DNA of 64,000 nucleotides from Teratosphaeria epicoccoides (GCA_021401465.1 JADDMT010000109.1:32467-96466), one strand, 5' to 3'. Counted from the first letter of the stretch, positions 42,647 to 55,362 are shown. Made by a program: numbers and translations. Notes: a model not told the origin generated them from the letters alone.

Positions 42647-43546
42647 CGTGATCTGTACCGCGTCCCGATGCGATGTCTACGCGACCTCGAGAGCTTTGCT
42701 TTCAAGCTCCACACTGCAACGCCGTGACTCCTTGCCGTGCAGACGAGGCACAAGCAAGCCTGTTCTTCTACAGTATAGCCTGCCGCTGCTGACCAGTCAT
42801 CAAGCCAGTACCGTCCTCCAGCAGTGGAGATACACAGCTAAGTGTAATGTAGCAGTAGAGAAGAAACAGAATGATAACCAGAGCTCCTACCGCACACGCA
42901 TATCGTCATAGTCTAAACATAACTCGTGAATGATGGGCAACAGCCTTTTACGGCTGCAAAGGACCGCCGATCTCTTACATGTTGAGCAGGGTGCAGAATC
43001 CTTCCATGCTGGTTTGATAAGAATCACAAGATGCGCTGGTTGTGTGCCGTGTCATGATCCTTCAAGAGGAGCTTCAAGCTGGTTGCAGCATGCAGAGCCG
43101 CTCAGCCGAGGCAATGACGTCGGTGTGCTTCAAGGTGTTAGGGGGTAACTGTGTAATGATGGTTGTATGATAGTGTAATTCAGAGCTACAAATTGATAGA
43201 GCATGTCTTTCGACCATCACGCGCTTGGCCTCGCAGTAGTGGTCATCGAGTTCACTGACCTTCTGATGATACGAATCCGGCGTTCAACACAAAGTGGTTC
43301 GCAGGTATCTCGGCCAGGCGTGGATTCGTGCCATGCCTCTTGACCTTGCTGGTAGCACACCAGAAAGCCGCCGCAACAAGAACTTCAGGGCGACGAAGAA
43401 AAAGAACAGCATGGGTCACTGTTGATATAGACCGACTAACGGGACAATCACAGCCGCCTACCGCCGTCTATGCCGCTCGTCAGGATATCCCATGCATCAT
43501 ACCCGCACCATAACCAACCCCACTCATTCACATATCGACCCTCATT
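42647..43546. other. Intergenic region
   Basis: About 900 bp containing the transporter's 5' region and the 3' region of importin beta-3 (both minus). No gene or repeat recognised. Confidence 0.5.
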
Positions 43547-46500
43547 TCACGCAAATATGGTACGAACGACATTTTGCGTCTCGGGAGACAGACTTGCGAG
43601 CAGCTGATTCGCATCAAGTCCAGCCGTGGTGACGAGCCTCTTCGCCGCGTTCACCACAGCTTCTGCCACCTTGCCCTGTAAAGTTTCGGCTTCAAGTGCT
43701 TGTGCAACGTAGGTGAAGCAGCGAGCAGCGTTTTGCATAACGGACTGGTTGTTCCTGCAATACTTTTAGCAACAGTGCGCAGTCAGCGCAAGAAAGACCA
43801 GACTTACTGATCAATTAGCTCTGCCAAGAAGGAATAAGCATACGGCGCAGCCTCCTCATCGTTGACTACTGGCAGCGTATCTATCCAGTGCTGCACAACC
43901 TCCGCCGGATCGGACACCTTGCTGTTGTTGAAGTGCAGGATCTTCGCGATACTGGCGCAAGCATTCTCGGTCGCAAACGCGTCGTCATCGCTCCGCGCAT
44001 TCTGCCTCTGCGTGACTTCGAACAACATCGGCAGACTGCCGGCCACAAATTCAGCCCACGCGTCACCTCCCTTTTGCGCAGCAACGCCTACACCGTAGCA
44101 TGCTGCTTGTCTGTTGGCCGGTGCATTGTCACGCATGCCAGTGATAAGAGGCTGGACGATGTGGTTGTGATAAGTCCAGGATTGAGGGCCGCAGAATTCC
44201 AGCACGTCGTCCAGAATACACAGCGCCCATTGCCGTTGCGTGTCGTCAGCGTTGTTGATGAACAAGTCGTAGTAGTTGAGCAGCTTCTCCCAGTGCGGCA
44301 GGAAGCTCGGACCCTGATTCTTGAAGATGGTGTGGAAAGCCTTGTTCATATCTGAGAGCAGCGTCTGGTCGTCTTCAATCGCGAATTGCGCATCCTCGTC
44401 GAGCTCCTCGCCGTCTTCACGCTCATTGGCCTCGTCCTGCCGCTGCTTGACTCGCGTTTGGAAGTCCTTGAGCACGGTCTCGGCGGAAGTGATGAATATC
44501 GCCATGTGGTCGTTCGTCAAGCAATTCTTACCGCTGACTTCGACAGACTCGTAGAAACATTGGTACATCTCAGCAAGAGTCTCGATGGCTGGCTCCGTCT
44601 CGAGGACTTCGAGCACCTTCTCGATCGTGGTTTTCCATAGTTGGGCATACTCGGGCGACTCGCGGCCATAGGCCTTCTGAAACGAACTGAGAAGCTGTGG
44701 TATGGCTTTGGCAGAAGCGACGCGCACTGGATCATGGAAGAAGAAAGCCAGACCAGGAATGGCGACTTTCTCCATAATCTCCAGCACATACGGCGCAAAG
44801 CCCGCCTCGAGATGTGACGCATAAACAGTAATGAGCTCGACGGCCATGAACTTGTCATCCAGAGTGCTAGTCTTGATGCCAACGTACTTGCCCTTGAGTG
44901 GGACCAATTCCCAGCCCTCTTCTTGCTCAATCTGTGCCACATTCTCCTCATCATCCAATAGCTGAATATCTGCCTTGGCTTGTGCCAGCTTCATAAGCGG
45001 CGGCATGACGGCTTGCAGATACGGCACAAAGTCTTGACCCAATACTCTACACATGCGGCCCCAGCAGTGCAGCAGATAGCTCTCTTGCGGATCATCTTCA
45101 TCGACAATGCTACTTTGAATGTTGCCCAGAAGATTGACAAGCGTAACAGCATCTGGACCCATGCGCTCCTTGCCGACCGCGAGTGCGATGAGCGTCGCGC
45201 ATTCCATGGCCTTTGCACGCAACAGACGGAGCTCGCGCTCGTTTGGCTGCTGCAAAACGTTGAACAAGAGAGGCATGAGGTTTGCATACCATTTGTAAAA
45301 AGTCTCCTCAGCCGAGTCAGCAACGGTGGCAATGGTAGAGAGGGCCTGTTCCTGCACGAAGCGTTTCGGACTCTGCAGAAGGGCCATCAGGCGCTCGAGC
45401 AAGAGATCCAGATAGGGTACTAGAACCTCCTTCTCAGCTTCCTCGCAGAAGTTGACAAGTGCAGCGGCAGCGTGAGCCTGGACCCGCGGCTCCGGTGCAG
45501 CCAAAACAGGGATCAGCGCAGGAAGCACAACCTGGTGGTACTTCTCTTGCATCGTGCCCTTGAAATCTGTGCTCATTTGGCCAAGAGCATTGCAGCCGGC
45601 CCATCGCACACGAGAATGCGGGTCTTTCAGTGCTGGAACAACAAGGTCCAGCACTTTGTCCAGCTCGCCCTCCATCAGTTCCCGACACCCCTCGGAGATT
45701 GCCGATATAGCCATGAGGGCTGCGTGACGGTCTCTCCAGGATGCAGAAGCAATCATGCGCGGTAGCCAATTGAAGGTCGGCGGCAGTATGATCTGACCGC
45801 CTAGCTTGTTCGCCAAACGATCCATAGTCTGCTCACCTGCCACATGGTTCGAGTCACTCTCGTCAAAGTCAGTGTCTTCTTGTCCGTTCCACTCCTCGGC
45901 GTCGTCGTCCTCAAGACCCACGTCCGTCATGAGTGACAAGCATTGTGTGACCATCTGCTCAGTGTAGATGAGATCCTTTCTGCACATCATCGGGTTATAG
46001 TCTGCAAAGGTCGCCATGAGCTCCAACGCGTTCTGCCTCGCACTGTCGTCCAAATCCTTGTCCTGAATCATGCTGATACACAGCTGCACGAGGTCGTGGA
46101 AAACGTTCTTGAACATCTTGCTCGCTACCTCCGCCAGCTCAATGATCGCCATCAACGCCTTCGTAAGCTGCTCTGAGTCCTGCGCCTCCTTGAGCGGAAT
46201 GAGAGTGTTCAGAATGTCCGGTATTAGCACATAGTATCTCTGCTGGCTCTTCTTCTGCAGACTCTGGAAGAAGCTGGAGAAAGCAGCCATAGTCGCCAGC
46301 CGCACCTCAGCCGAATCATCCTTAATGCCTCGCTGGAAAACGCCCAGCACCACATCTTCATGCTGCTTTTCGATGATGCCTGGCGTGACCTCCAATATCC
46401 GGAATGAGGTCTCCCGCATAGCAGCATCGGAGCTCTGGCTGGCCTGAAATAGCGCGTTAAGCAGTTCCGGCCAGGTGTCTCGCGAACCATCCGGCAGCAG

Positions 46501-46962
46501 AATCTCTTCGTCCACATATTGCCTCGCGATTTCGGCGATTGCATCTGACACCTTGTTGCGGATGCCCTTGACCGTCTCACTCGCGTAGCTCTGCAGCAGC
46601 TTGGAGCGGATCTCGTTCTTCTGTCCATTGTTCAACCGAAGAAACGTTTCTTTCTGTGTGTTGTCGGTCGGGTCTTTGGATGTGCGCGTCGCAATCCGGC
46701 GGAAGATGACAGGCGCGAATTGGCGTATCTATCGTCAAACATTAGTCGAGAAATAGTGGCTGTGTCATTGTGGTATGCCCACCGCCTCATCCTGCGCCTG
46801 CATCTCCTCGGCCAGCCCCATGAGGAGCATGTCCGGTCGCTGTGCAACCCATTCATCGTTGAGCTGCGCCTCGGCGTGCGTACGCAGTGTGTTATCTGTC
46901 GACTGCAGCGCCTGCAACAGTTGCTGCAGTGCTGAGTGCACTTCAGGCGCGAGGACTGACAT
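43547..46962 (-). CDS. KAP121: Importin beta-3 (karyopherin Kap121/Pse1)
   Basis: Three minus-strand exons, 46962-46783, 46728-43808 and 43754-43547, with introns of 54 and 53 nt, encode 1102 aa, close to yeast Pse1 (1089). The first exon encodes 60 residues (MSVLAPEVHSALQQLLQALQ), and the second resumes with IRQFAPVIFRRIATR, the conserved second HEAT helix. HEAT repeats follow throughout, with an acidic insertion at about residues 330-345 (GLEDDDAEEWNGQEDTDFDE) and another at about 830-850, both typical of Kap121. The protein imports ribosomal proteins and other cargo with Ran. It is a second karyopherin in the same window as Kap95, without evident linkage. Confidence 0.96.
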
Positions 46963-47389
46963 CTTCTCCCAAGTTGACCTGGCACCCTTGATCGCGCTTG
47001 TTTGTGGGGTGAGAGTCAACAAAGGCTGGACGAAATTTTGTCTTTGTCATGCGGCCACAGACACGCTGGAATGTGGGACTTGCCCGCGGATGAAAAGAAC
47101 GGGTGAAATGTTCACCAAGAGGATCGCGTCTCGAGGCTAGAACGCTGCATGCGGAGACCTGTGTCTCCTTGAAAGGCAAGTTTTAAAAAATCACAATAGT
47201 CCAGAGCGGAAAGCAGGGTCCACGGCGAACGGTGGTAGGGTGGAGCGCAGACCAACTCGCGTCCCCCACTCGTTTGCGATATTCATGTCTGAGTCTAATA
47301 AAATGTACAAAATAACATCATGGGTATTCATGCAACAAGACTGTTACGCCATGCAAATGATCTATCTCCCTTTATTTCCCTTACAACTC
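46963..47389. other. Intergenic region
   Basis: About 430 bp: the promoter of importin beta-3 and the 3' end of the CBS/PB1 gene, both on the minus strand. No other feature seen. Confidence 0.5.
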
Positions 47390-49471
47390 TTACCGGCTCG
47401 ATGCCCTACCGATGGCGAACGTAATGACTACCACTGCACCCAGCACCACGATGGCACCTGGTAGCAGAAGCTCATTCGGCACGCCCGGAATTACTGAGTC
47501 TTGCTGCTTGCCGTGCGGATGCGTTACGGACCTCCGTGTCCTGCGCTCAGCGGCAGGAGGCAGCGGCTCTTCCTCCTCGTCATCTTCATTGGGGCCATCG
47601 TATGCTTTTCGCCTGCGTACACTCGACTCTGGCGGCGTGGGTACAATCGCAGGCTGAGGATCGTTGGTCACGGGAATCGCAGCCTTCTCTGGGTGGTGAA
47701 CGAAGAGGTCTACTTTGTCCTTACTCGCTATTCTCGCGAGCATGATAGCCTCGAGAAGGTCGGCATCGGTGGTAAGCGAGACAGTGTCGCCCTCGTTGTC
47801 CATGTAGCTAAGTGCGAAGCCAGTATGACTCAACTTGCCCTCCTCGAAGGTCGGCACGCCACCCAGACCCTCAGCCTCGCCGCCCAGCTTCTCTGCGACA
47901 ACATTAATGAGCTCATGCAGCCCGGCTGAACCAACCACCTGCAGTCGATGCACACGGCCACCGGGCGCCTTGAACTTGAATGTAAATGGGGTATCTTCAT
48001 TTGCCCCTCCCAAAGCCGAGGACTCGTCCATCTCTGTTGCGCCATGGTGCGATGCTGAGTCGCCCGGCAGTACACTGTCAAGCCGAGACATGTCCGGACG
48101 GCCCTGAGCGTCAGGTGACATCATGCGCGAATGAATTTCTGAATGCAGTACATGGCTGCTGCCTTCGCCAGACATCATTGACTCAGTGTCTCCATTATCC
48201 ATTGACATCCAGAACTTACTCCACGCTGGGCCTTCGTTGTCGCCAGTAGACATGTTGTTGATTTGATCGAGAGTGGCGTAAGTCAGCTTCAGGACGTCAA
48301 CCATTCCAACAATCTCGTCATTCTCCTTGTTCATTACAGGGAGGTTGAGGTAATGGCCGTCGTGCATTTTCCTCAAGGCCTGCTGGATGCTCATATCGAC
48401 AGGTGCAAAGTCCGGATGAGGCGTCATCACACGAACAACGCTGCAGGTCTTTGGGTCGAGACCAGCTGCAATGACTCGCAAAACCACATCCTTGGATGTG
48501 AAGATGCCAGTGATCTGGCCTTGATCTTGGACCAACAATGCGGTGGTGTGGTTCTCCTTCATTAGCTGAGCTGCTTCCTGGACGGTCGTCCGCACGGACA
48601 CAGTGGTAGGCGGCAGACCAGTCAGAACAGATTCCAGAGTTGGACCGGACATGCGTTGCCTGACTGCTTCCACATACTGAATGATCTGCTGCGGCTGGCT
48701 TGTGCCCAATTCAGCCTGGACACCCTCGAGCGCATCGTACAGCTTTTTGGAAGAGCTGTATGCTCGCTCTAATTTCTCCATCGCGTCGTAAAAGCATTTC
48801 GTGATGTCGAGGATACCAGAGATGTCATGGTTCTCGTCCATGACTGGTAAGTGTCTAAATCCCTTGCGCACCATCAGATCCAACGCATCCGTGGCACTTG
48901 TGTCCGTCTTCGCACATAATGGGTTCTTCGTCATGATCTCTGCAATAGTAACACTGCTGGCCTTCAACCCTGCTCCGACCACTCTGAAGGCCAGATCCTT
49001 GGCCGTGAAGATACCAGCGATTCTATCATCGTCGTCGGTCACGAGTACGCAGTCCTCTCGTTTCGCGGCCATCAACTGGGCAGCCTCGGTAACAGTCGTA
49101 TTCGGCTTTATTTGAAGTGCTTGATTCGGTCGCAGAGACAAGACTGTACCTGGTGGAGCTTTGCGCGTCTGACGAGCACGCCCTGCGCCAGCCCGCTTCT
49201 TGCTGAGGTCTTTCTCGATCTTCATCCTGATGGCCTGGCAAGACAGGGGTACTCAGCCAATGCTTGTGTTGCGTTCTGCATACAAAATGACCCGACCTAC
49301 CTCGTCTCGTTTCGACGTCTTGACTCTGCTTGCGCTGAACGACGACGCTGCCTCACTTTGATGGGACTCGAGCTTGGGCCTGTTTATGTTTGATGGACTA
49401 TCGGAGACCGCGCTGGCAGCGGTGGGGCGGTGAGGTTTGGGCGTCCCGCGCATCGTGCCTGTGTGCGACAT
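47390..49471 (-). CDS. CBS- and PB1-domain protein with C-terminal membrane anchor
   Basis: Two minus-strand exons, 49471-49301 and 49234-47390, with a 66-nt intron, encode 671 aa. A basic Ser-rich N-terminus (MSHTGTMRGTPKPHRPTAAS) precedes four CBS motifs in two Bateman pairs. The first pair spans about residues 90-220 (TVTEAAQLMAAKREDCVLVT, DALDLMVRKGFRHLPVMDE) and the second about 255-400 (TVQEAAQLMKENHTTALLVQ, QALRKMHDGHYLNLPVMN). A PB1 domain lies at about 480-570 (FTFKFKAPGGRVHRLQVVG). The last 30 residues are one hydrophobic helix (GAIVVLGAVVVITFAIGR), a tail anchor. Bateman modules bind adenine nucleotides. The family is related to fission yeast Meu25-type CBS/PB1 proteins; its biochemical role is not established. 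Confidence 0.92.
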
Positions 49472-49747
49472 GGTGAGCTGTACCGGTGAGTCCTCAAGGA
49501 ATGTGATCTAGTAACAGCAGAAGCCTAGTCACGAAGAATTGCGATGCAGGAAGAAAGCAACAATCAATAAACAGACCGCGGCGAGCTGCTGACACATCCG
49601 GACCGAGCGTTCGCCGTTAGCGTAATTCGTGCCAAGCACAGCACATCAATTTGGCGCACATCCCGCCACAATGTACAATCATACGTAGCGAGATACTTTC
49701 AGCAAGTCGAAAGAGATTGCTGATCATCACATTTCGACACCGCGAAA
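49472..49747. promoter_or_regulatory. Compact bidirectional promoter, CBS/PB1 protein / RPS26
   Basis: Only 276 bp separate the two divergent ATGs, so this interval must drive both genes. It includes short purine-rich and pyrimidine-rich stretches. No specific ribosomal-protein-gene element was recognised. Confidence 0.55.
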
Positions 49748-50353
49748 ATGGTCAAGAAGAGGGCGTCCAAGTACGATCACCACCCGCCTTCGCAATCGAA
49801 GAGACAGCGAACACGAGATTGGGCATTGCACTAACAGTGTACTCACAGCGGACGTAACAAGAAGGGCCGCGGCCACGTCAAGCCGATTAGATGCAGTAAC
49901 TGCTCGCGATGCACACCCAAGGACAAGGCGATCAAGAGATTCACCATCCGCAATATGGTCGAGTCCGCTGCTATTCGTACGTACTGCCCAGGAGCCATAT
50001 TGAGTAAAGAGACGCACATGCAGAAAATGGCCAAGTGCAAAACAGAATGGGAAGTCATGGCTAACAAAATGCTGATGCAGGTGACATCTCTGACGCCTCC
50101 GTCTTCGCCGAGTACACTGTGCCCAAGATGTACTTGAAGCTCCAGTACTGCGTATCATGCGCTATCCACGGCAAGATTGTTCGGTACGCACATGGCAACC
50201 CACGGGAAGTCTTGTAAATACTAATGCCATGGCAGTGTCCGCTCGCGTGAGGGCCGCCGCAACCGCGCTCCGCCGCCAAGGGTTAGATACAACAAGGACG
50301 GCAAGAAGGTGAATCCAGCTCAGGCTGGCAAGATTCCGGGTGCTCAGGCATAG
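49748..50353 (+). CDS. RPS26: 40S ribosomal protein S26 (eS26)
   Basis: Four exons, 49748-49770, 49849-49976, 50081-50183 and 50236-50353, encode 123 aa; introns are 78, 104 and 52 nt. The product starts MVKKRASNGRNKKGRGHVKP and carries the zinc-binding pairs C23/C26 (RCSNCSRC) and C74/C77 (QYCVSC), with the conserved YTVPKMYLKLQYC and SREGRRNRAPPPR. S26 lies near the mRNA exit of the small subunit and is needed for 40S maturation. The length compares with 119 aa in yeast. The first exon has only 7 full codons, and three introns in such a short gene are typical of filamentous-fungal ribosomal genes. Confidence 0.97.
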
Positions 50354-50762
50354 ATGCGCGTTAAGCCTGGCGTTTGATGGATGACGACACGGCATGCGTT
50401 TGTTACAAGAGAGCAGACTAAGACCTTGGGAATGACGGCTCTGGGTGCGGGAGGCTGGCTGGCTGGCCGTGAAGGCAGATTTTGCTGAGCCTGACCGAGC
50501 CGCGGAGCCGGACTGCTGCGTATCGCAGCACGTACTGAAGAACTGCGTTGAGAAATGTCCACGCATTGAATGTCAGCTCGTTCCAGCACATCAGTACCCT
50601 TTTCAGGCCCGCGAACGCCAAAATCACAAGGCATGCATGACGACGCCATGGCAAAGACACCGCCTCCGGCTGTGGGGCTTGATGAAGGCAAAATTCACTC
50701 ATGAGATTGCATCACCCTGACACGCAGCTCATGTCTCACAATCAAGCCTGATCATACCCCAA
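50354..50762. other. Intergenic region between convergent genes
   Basis: About 410 bp between the stops of RPS26 (plus) and the VanZ-like gene (minus). It contains 3' regions only, as far as I can see. Confidence 0.55.
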
Positions 50763-51596
50763 TCAGTCAGCTCGCTTCTTCGCCTCCCCATCGGTCTCAC
50801 TGCTTCCCGGCGTTTCTTGACTCGGCCCTTCATCCCAATTATCCTCCTCGTTTTCATCCCAGTTATCCAGCTCAGCTGTCACATTTGGCTTTGCACCACC
50901 CTCCGCCTGCCCATCGCCCTTCGCATGCACCTTTCCAATCTCTTGTTCACTCAGACCATGCGCGGCCACAGCCTCGCCCAGCTCAACATCCCTCTCAGCG
51001 TCGCCCTCAACCTCTTCTTCACTAGGCACAATATCGTAATGCTTGTTCTTTCGTCTCCGCTCTAGCATGCGTTTGTGGTACCAGCTGCTAATTCCAAGCG
51101 CTAGTGCTGAGCCGACGACATTGGCGAGGACATTGAATGGATCGAAGTCACGGCCATTGGGGAGGAAGGCCTGCAGGAGTTCGGAGCCGATGCAGAGACC
51201 GGCGGTGCAGACGACGAGTGTGAGGTGAATGACTCGCCGTCGAGATGTCTCGAGGATCCAGTAGAATGTTATCTGAGTGCATATATCAGAATCTTGCCGA
51301 GGCCAAGCAAATTGTGTGCTGCCGAATATAATGTTGCGGCGTTTGAACAAGTGGCAGCTTGATCGCTCCTGCCTTTCCAGGAGATGCGCTTACCGTGAGA
51401 AGGAAGAAGGTGATCAAGTGAAGCCCCTTATCGCTCTGGCCATATTGCGGGATCTTCTGAGTTGACAGACCTAGATAGGCTGCGAGTAGGAGCAGTCCAG
51501 CGAACGAAGCTAAGGTGGTTGGTTAGCTGCACTACTCACTGCAGTAGCGATGCTGTACGAACCCGCAAAAGGCTGGCGTATTCTTATTGATTGCAT
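50763..51596 (-). CDS. VanZ-like membrane protein
   Basis: Three minus-strand exons, 51596-51563, 51509-51394 and 51272-50763, with introns of 53 and 121 nt, encode 219 aa. The start reads MQSIRIRQPFAASFAGLLLL. The VanZ-like core covers residues 12 to about 120: LLLLAAYLGLSTQKIP, then DKGLHLITFFLLT, a third span RVIHLTLVVCTAGLCIGSEL, and DPFNVLANVVGSALALGISS. The Asp-Lys-x-x-His and Ser-Glu-x-x-Gln residues typical of the fold are present. The last 90 residues are acidic and cytosolic-looking with paired NWDE motifs (DNWDENEEDNWDEG). The first donor is GTTCGT, an unusual site chosen because frame and intron size demand it. Role in fungi unknown. Confidence 0.83.
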
Positions 51597-51981
51597 TGGT
51601 GATCAGCGATACATTGTCTGCACACGTGAGGCGTGACTATTGTTATGCGACAACCGACACTATTGTTGTCTCGTGGTTGGCGCATGTGAAGTCAATTGCA
51701 GAGCTGGGTCTACGCTCAGGCTCGCTGCGCTCTCCACACACTCGGCTTACTGACATCCAACATCCGACGACGCATCACCTCGCCAAAGCTACTGACATCG
51801 AGCGCTTGCGCATCACGACCCGCGGCATCAAACAAACATCATTTTCATCACCAACGCGTAGCGACGATTCTGATGGTCCAACCAGCGCCGCAATATCCCC
51901 GCTCTACGTCGAGATCGACTGAGACCGGCGCTGCAGGCCCATATGCTGCGCGTGAGGTCGTGAAGAAGGAGGGGTAGGGAC
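51597..51981. promoter_or_regulatory. Bidirectional promoter and SPT7 leader with uORF
   Basis: The 385 bp between the VanZ-like ATG and the SPT7 ATG hold both 5' regions. A 34-codon upstream frame (ATG at 51873, stop TAG at 51975-51977) ends 4 nt before the SPT7 start. An ACGCGT lies at about 51855. Confidence 0.5.
51873..51977 (+). promoter_or_regulatory. Upstream open reading frame in the SPT7 leader
   Basis: It starts MVQPAPQYPRSTSRST and ends at a TAG only 4 nt upstream of the main ATG. Its composition (Pro, Ser, Arg, Ala) is not clearly different from the SPT7 N-terminus, so it could also be a first exon missed by this reading. However, an intron joining the two would be only about 18 nt, too short. 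Confidence 0.45.
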
Positions 51982-54900
51982 ATGACGCCAGGTCCACGTC
52001 CACCACTCACCAACGGCGTCCACCGCACTCTCAATGGCATCCCTGGCAGCGCGCGGCGCAGTGCGAGCACGAGCACGATGAGAGATGGTCCTTCCGCATC
52101 CGGGCTTGGCGCGACTTCCGCCCAAGATGACGAGGAGCGGGAGGAAGACCCATTGCAACTGGAGCTCAAGCAGAGATATGCGCGCGTGGAGGAGAGCATT
52201 GCTGCGCTTTTCGGCAATGATGCACAAGCGGGAAGGCGGCTCTCTGGCAAGCCCTTGTCACAGGATGCTGTTGCCAATCCCCGTGTCGCAGAGACTGCCA
52301 AGACTCCCGCTCCGCTCAAGAAGGCTGCGCGACAGATAGACGATGACTACGGAGACGAGGAGGATGAGGAGGAGGAGGAGGAAGCGGCGGAGAAGGAGAG
52401 TCCGTTGAAGGCTAAGGGCAAGGCGGCTCTCCCGAATGGCTTGTCGCCCCATGCGGTGCGTTCGCCAGCACCAACAGTCAAGGCTGGGGTCGCTCGCACC
52501 AGCACAAACTCATCCTCAGACCAAGCAAAGAGCTCGGAAGATGCACGCAAGCAGTTGGACGAGGACAAGACTGCCGCAGCGGAGGCTGCCAAGCGGAGCT
52601 TTCAGGCGATGTTTTATACCTTGGAGAACGATCGAGACGCAATGCTGGAGCAGCAGAAGATCGATGAACTTGATCGCGAGGTGGAGAATGAAATATCGGG
52701 AGGCTCGGGGCCGGCAGCGACTGGTCAACAGTCTGCATCCGAGAGTGTCGCGGCCGCTGTCGAGCATGGCACTCTAGGCAGCTCTGACTTAGGCGCATCG
52801 AGTCTAACCCTAAAACATCTCATTGCCCGAATAGATGCAAAGCGCGATATGGTCAAAGCTTCCGACAACCAGTTGCGCACCCTGATATCAGAGGTGCGAA
52901 GAGGACGAAGTAAGTGGGCCTCCGAGGACAAGGTTGGGCAGGAAGAGCTTTACGAGGCTGCGGACAAAGTGTTGCTGGAGCTTAAAGCCATGACAGAGTA
53001 TGTGCAGCCGTTCTTGACGCGAGTTTCGAAGCGTGAGGCGCAAGACTACTTCACAATCATTAAGAATCCGATGGACATAGGCACCATGATCAAAAAGCTT
53101 AGGCAATTCTCTTACCGGTCGAAGAAGGAGTTTGTGGACGACCTACACCTGATATGGTCGAACTGCTTGAAGTACAATGCCGATCCAGCACATCCATACC
53201 GGAAGAAGGCCCTACATATGCGCAAGGAGACGGACAAGCTCACGCCACTCATCCCAGACATCGTGGTTCGAGATAGGGCTGAGGTTGAAGCGGAGGAGCG
53301 TAGGCACCATTCTCTTGATGCTGAGGAGAGCGATGATGACGACGCGCCGATCATGGCCTCGCGAGGGCGGAAGGCGCCGAAGAAGGGCGGTAAGGGAGCA
53401 CCGTCTTCCGCGCGAAAGGCTCCGTCTGTCAACGTCGAGGACACAACCGGCACTCCTGATCGTGACGTGAAACCTGCAATCCACGCATCGGCGTCGAATC
53501 TGCGCAATGAATTTTTGCGGGCCGAGTCCGAGGCGAATGACGCAAATTCCGCTGGCTTCTCGACACCTCCGCCAGGCACCGCGACGCCTAAAGTCAACGG
53601 CGTGGCCGGTCACGAAGGGCCTGGAAGTCAGGCTGATCTGATGGATGTCGATAGCGTAGGACAGTCTGCCGTCAGTGCGCAGGTCGACCCTGACGAAGAC
53701 GATCCGGACTACAAAATATGGAAACAGGTCACAAAGAAGGATAGAGCTGCCGCTGCTGCCGAGCGTCATCGACTTTTTCGTGGCGAGCATCTAAACCCCG
53801 ATGAACCAGCTTTGCTCCGAAGTAAAGCCGCGATGCGCAGATGGATGCGACAGCAGAAGATGCTTACCGGTACAGCGACAGCAACAGCCGACATTGATGG
53901 CGCGGAAGGTGCAGAGCAGGGACCAGCCCAGGGTCAGGGTGAGACGCTGGCAGAAGGCATCGAGGGTGACGAGGATTCGACTCTGCCTGATTATTACAAC
54001 CCTTTGTCTGCCATACCAGATCTGCCCCATCATTGGCGGTGGGCGACAGACTCAGAAGGTTATGTTGTACCGCCGAGTGAGGAATGGATGCGCATATATC
54101 CAAAAGATCGCTACAAATCTTCAGCAAGTCATATTACCAATAAAATGGAAGCCAATATGCGACAGATGCAGGAGACGCGGAAAGTATGTTCGAAGATTGG
54201 ACTCGTCAAGCAAATGCAGCTTCAAGGGCAGACCTATCAGAACCAATTTCAGAAGTACGACCCGCAGCCTTTTGCGGAGCGGGATGTCGGACCTGTCGTC
54301 GTCTCTGAGGAGGGACCTTTGGTAGCACCGTGGGTCAATCATGCGGCTTTGCAGAGGTCTATCGGCAAGATTTTCTATCATACTGGGTTCGAGGACTTCC
54401 AGCCTTCAGCCTTGGACACGATGACGGAGCTTGCACACGAGTTTATGAGCAAGCTGGTGGAAGGGTTCAAGAATTACCGCGAAAAGCCCAGAAGGGATGC
54501 GAAAGCACCAACTTTTACATTCGAGGAGCAGGCGCTGCATGCGTTACACAGTAATGGGATGGACATTGAAGCTCTTGAAAGCTACGTTAAGGACGATATC
54601 GAGAGGGTCAGTTCGAAGCTGAGCGTCATGCACGAGCGGATGAAGGCGCACTTAGCAGATCTTTTGGTAAGTCGGATCATATCGTTTCTGAGATGTACAG
54701 AAATGCTGATCAGTATTTAGCGGCCCGCTTTAAGTGAGCATGCAGGCGCAGACGGCGTTGGAGCCTTCCAAGATGGCAGCGAACAATTCGTGCAAGGAGA
54801 TTTCGCCGACGAATTTGGTGAAGACTTTTTTGGCTTCAAAGAGCTCGGTCTTGCTGCTGAGCTTGGTCTTGAATCGCTTAGTGTGCCTTTGCATCTGCTG

Positions 54901-55362
54901 CAGAACCGCATGCACAGCGCCTACCAAGCACAGCACCAAGGACCCGTAGTCAGCTCCGGTCTGACATTTGAGCCGCCAGCTCAGTACGAACCGCTCTCAT
55001 CTGAAGTCTTGCCGCAGCAGATCGGCCTCATGCAGGACTTCTTCCGCAACAAGCTTCGCACCAATCACGACGAGGCACTGGTCGAGGACGAAGACTTGCC
55101 ACAGAAGCAACGCTTTCCGAAGCCTCGCTTGCCACCCACAGGCAAGATCAGCTCGCCGCGCAAACGTCCGATACGCGAGCAGCAACAGGCAGCCAAAAAG
55201 AAGCGAAAGCTTGAAGAAAGCGAGGAGAAGGCTAGACTCGAGAAGCCAACCGGCAAGCTTAAGCTGCAGATGCCTGAGCCGCAGGACATTGGTGTTGATC
55301 CAGAGAAGGACGCTGAAGCCAACGGTGCCATGATTAGTCCCGAAAGTATAGCTGGAAACTAA
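51982..55362 (+). CDS. SPT7: SAGA complex subunit Spt7
   Basis: Two exons, 51982-54666 and 54721-55362, with a 54-nt intron, encode 1108 aa. The N-terminal 300 residues are disordered, with an acidic run of D and E at about 114-133. The bromodomain spans about 310-420, with NPMDIGTMIKKL and the acetyl-lysine pocket region SNCLKYNAD. A histone-fold domain at about 785-832 (FEDFQPSALDTMTELAHEFM) is the Spt7 type that pairs with Ada1. A long conserved region around 650-785 precedes it (YYNPLSAIPDLPHHWRW). The second exon continues with GDFADEFGEDFFGFKELGLA and a basic C-terminal tail, KRPIREQQQAAKKKRKLEE. Spt7 scaffolds SAGA assembly. Compared with yeast Spt7 the C-terminus is shorter. Confidence 0.95.

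Noticed and set aside
14090..46962. Kap95 and Kap121 in one window as a functional karyopherin cluster
   Set aside because: They lie nearly 27 kb apart, with many unrelated genes between them, and are on opposite strands. Chance proximity is sufficient.
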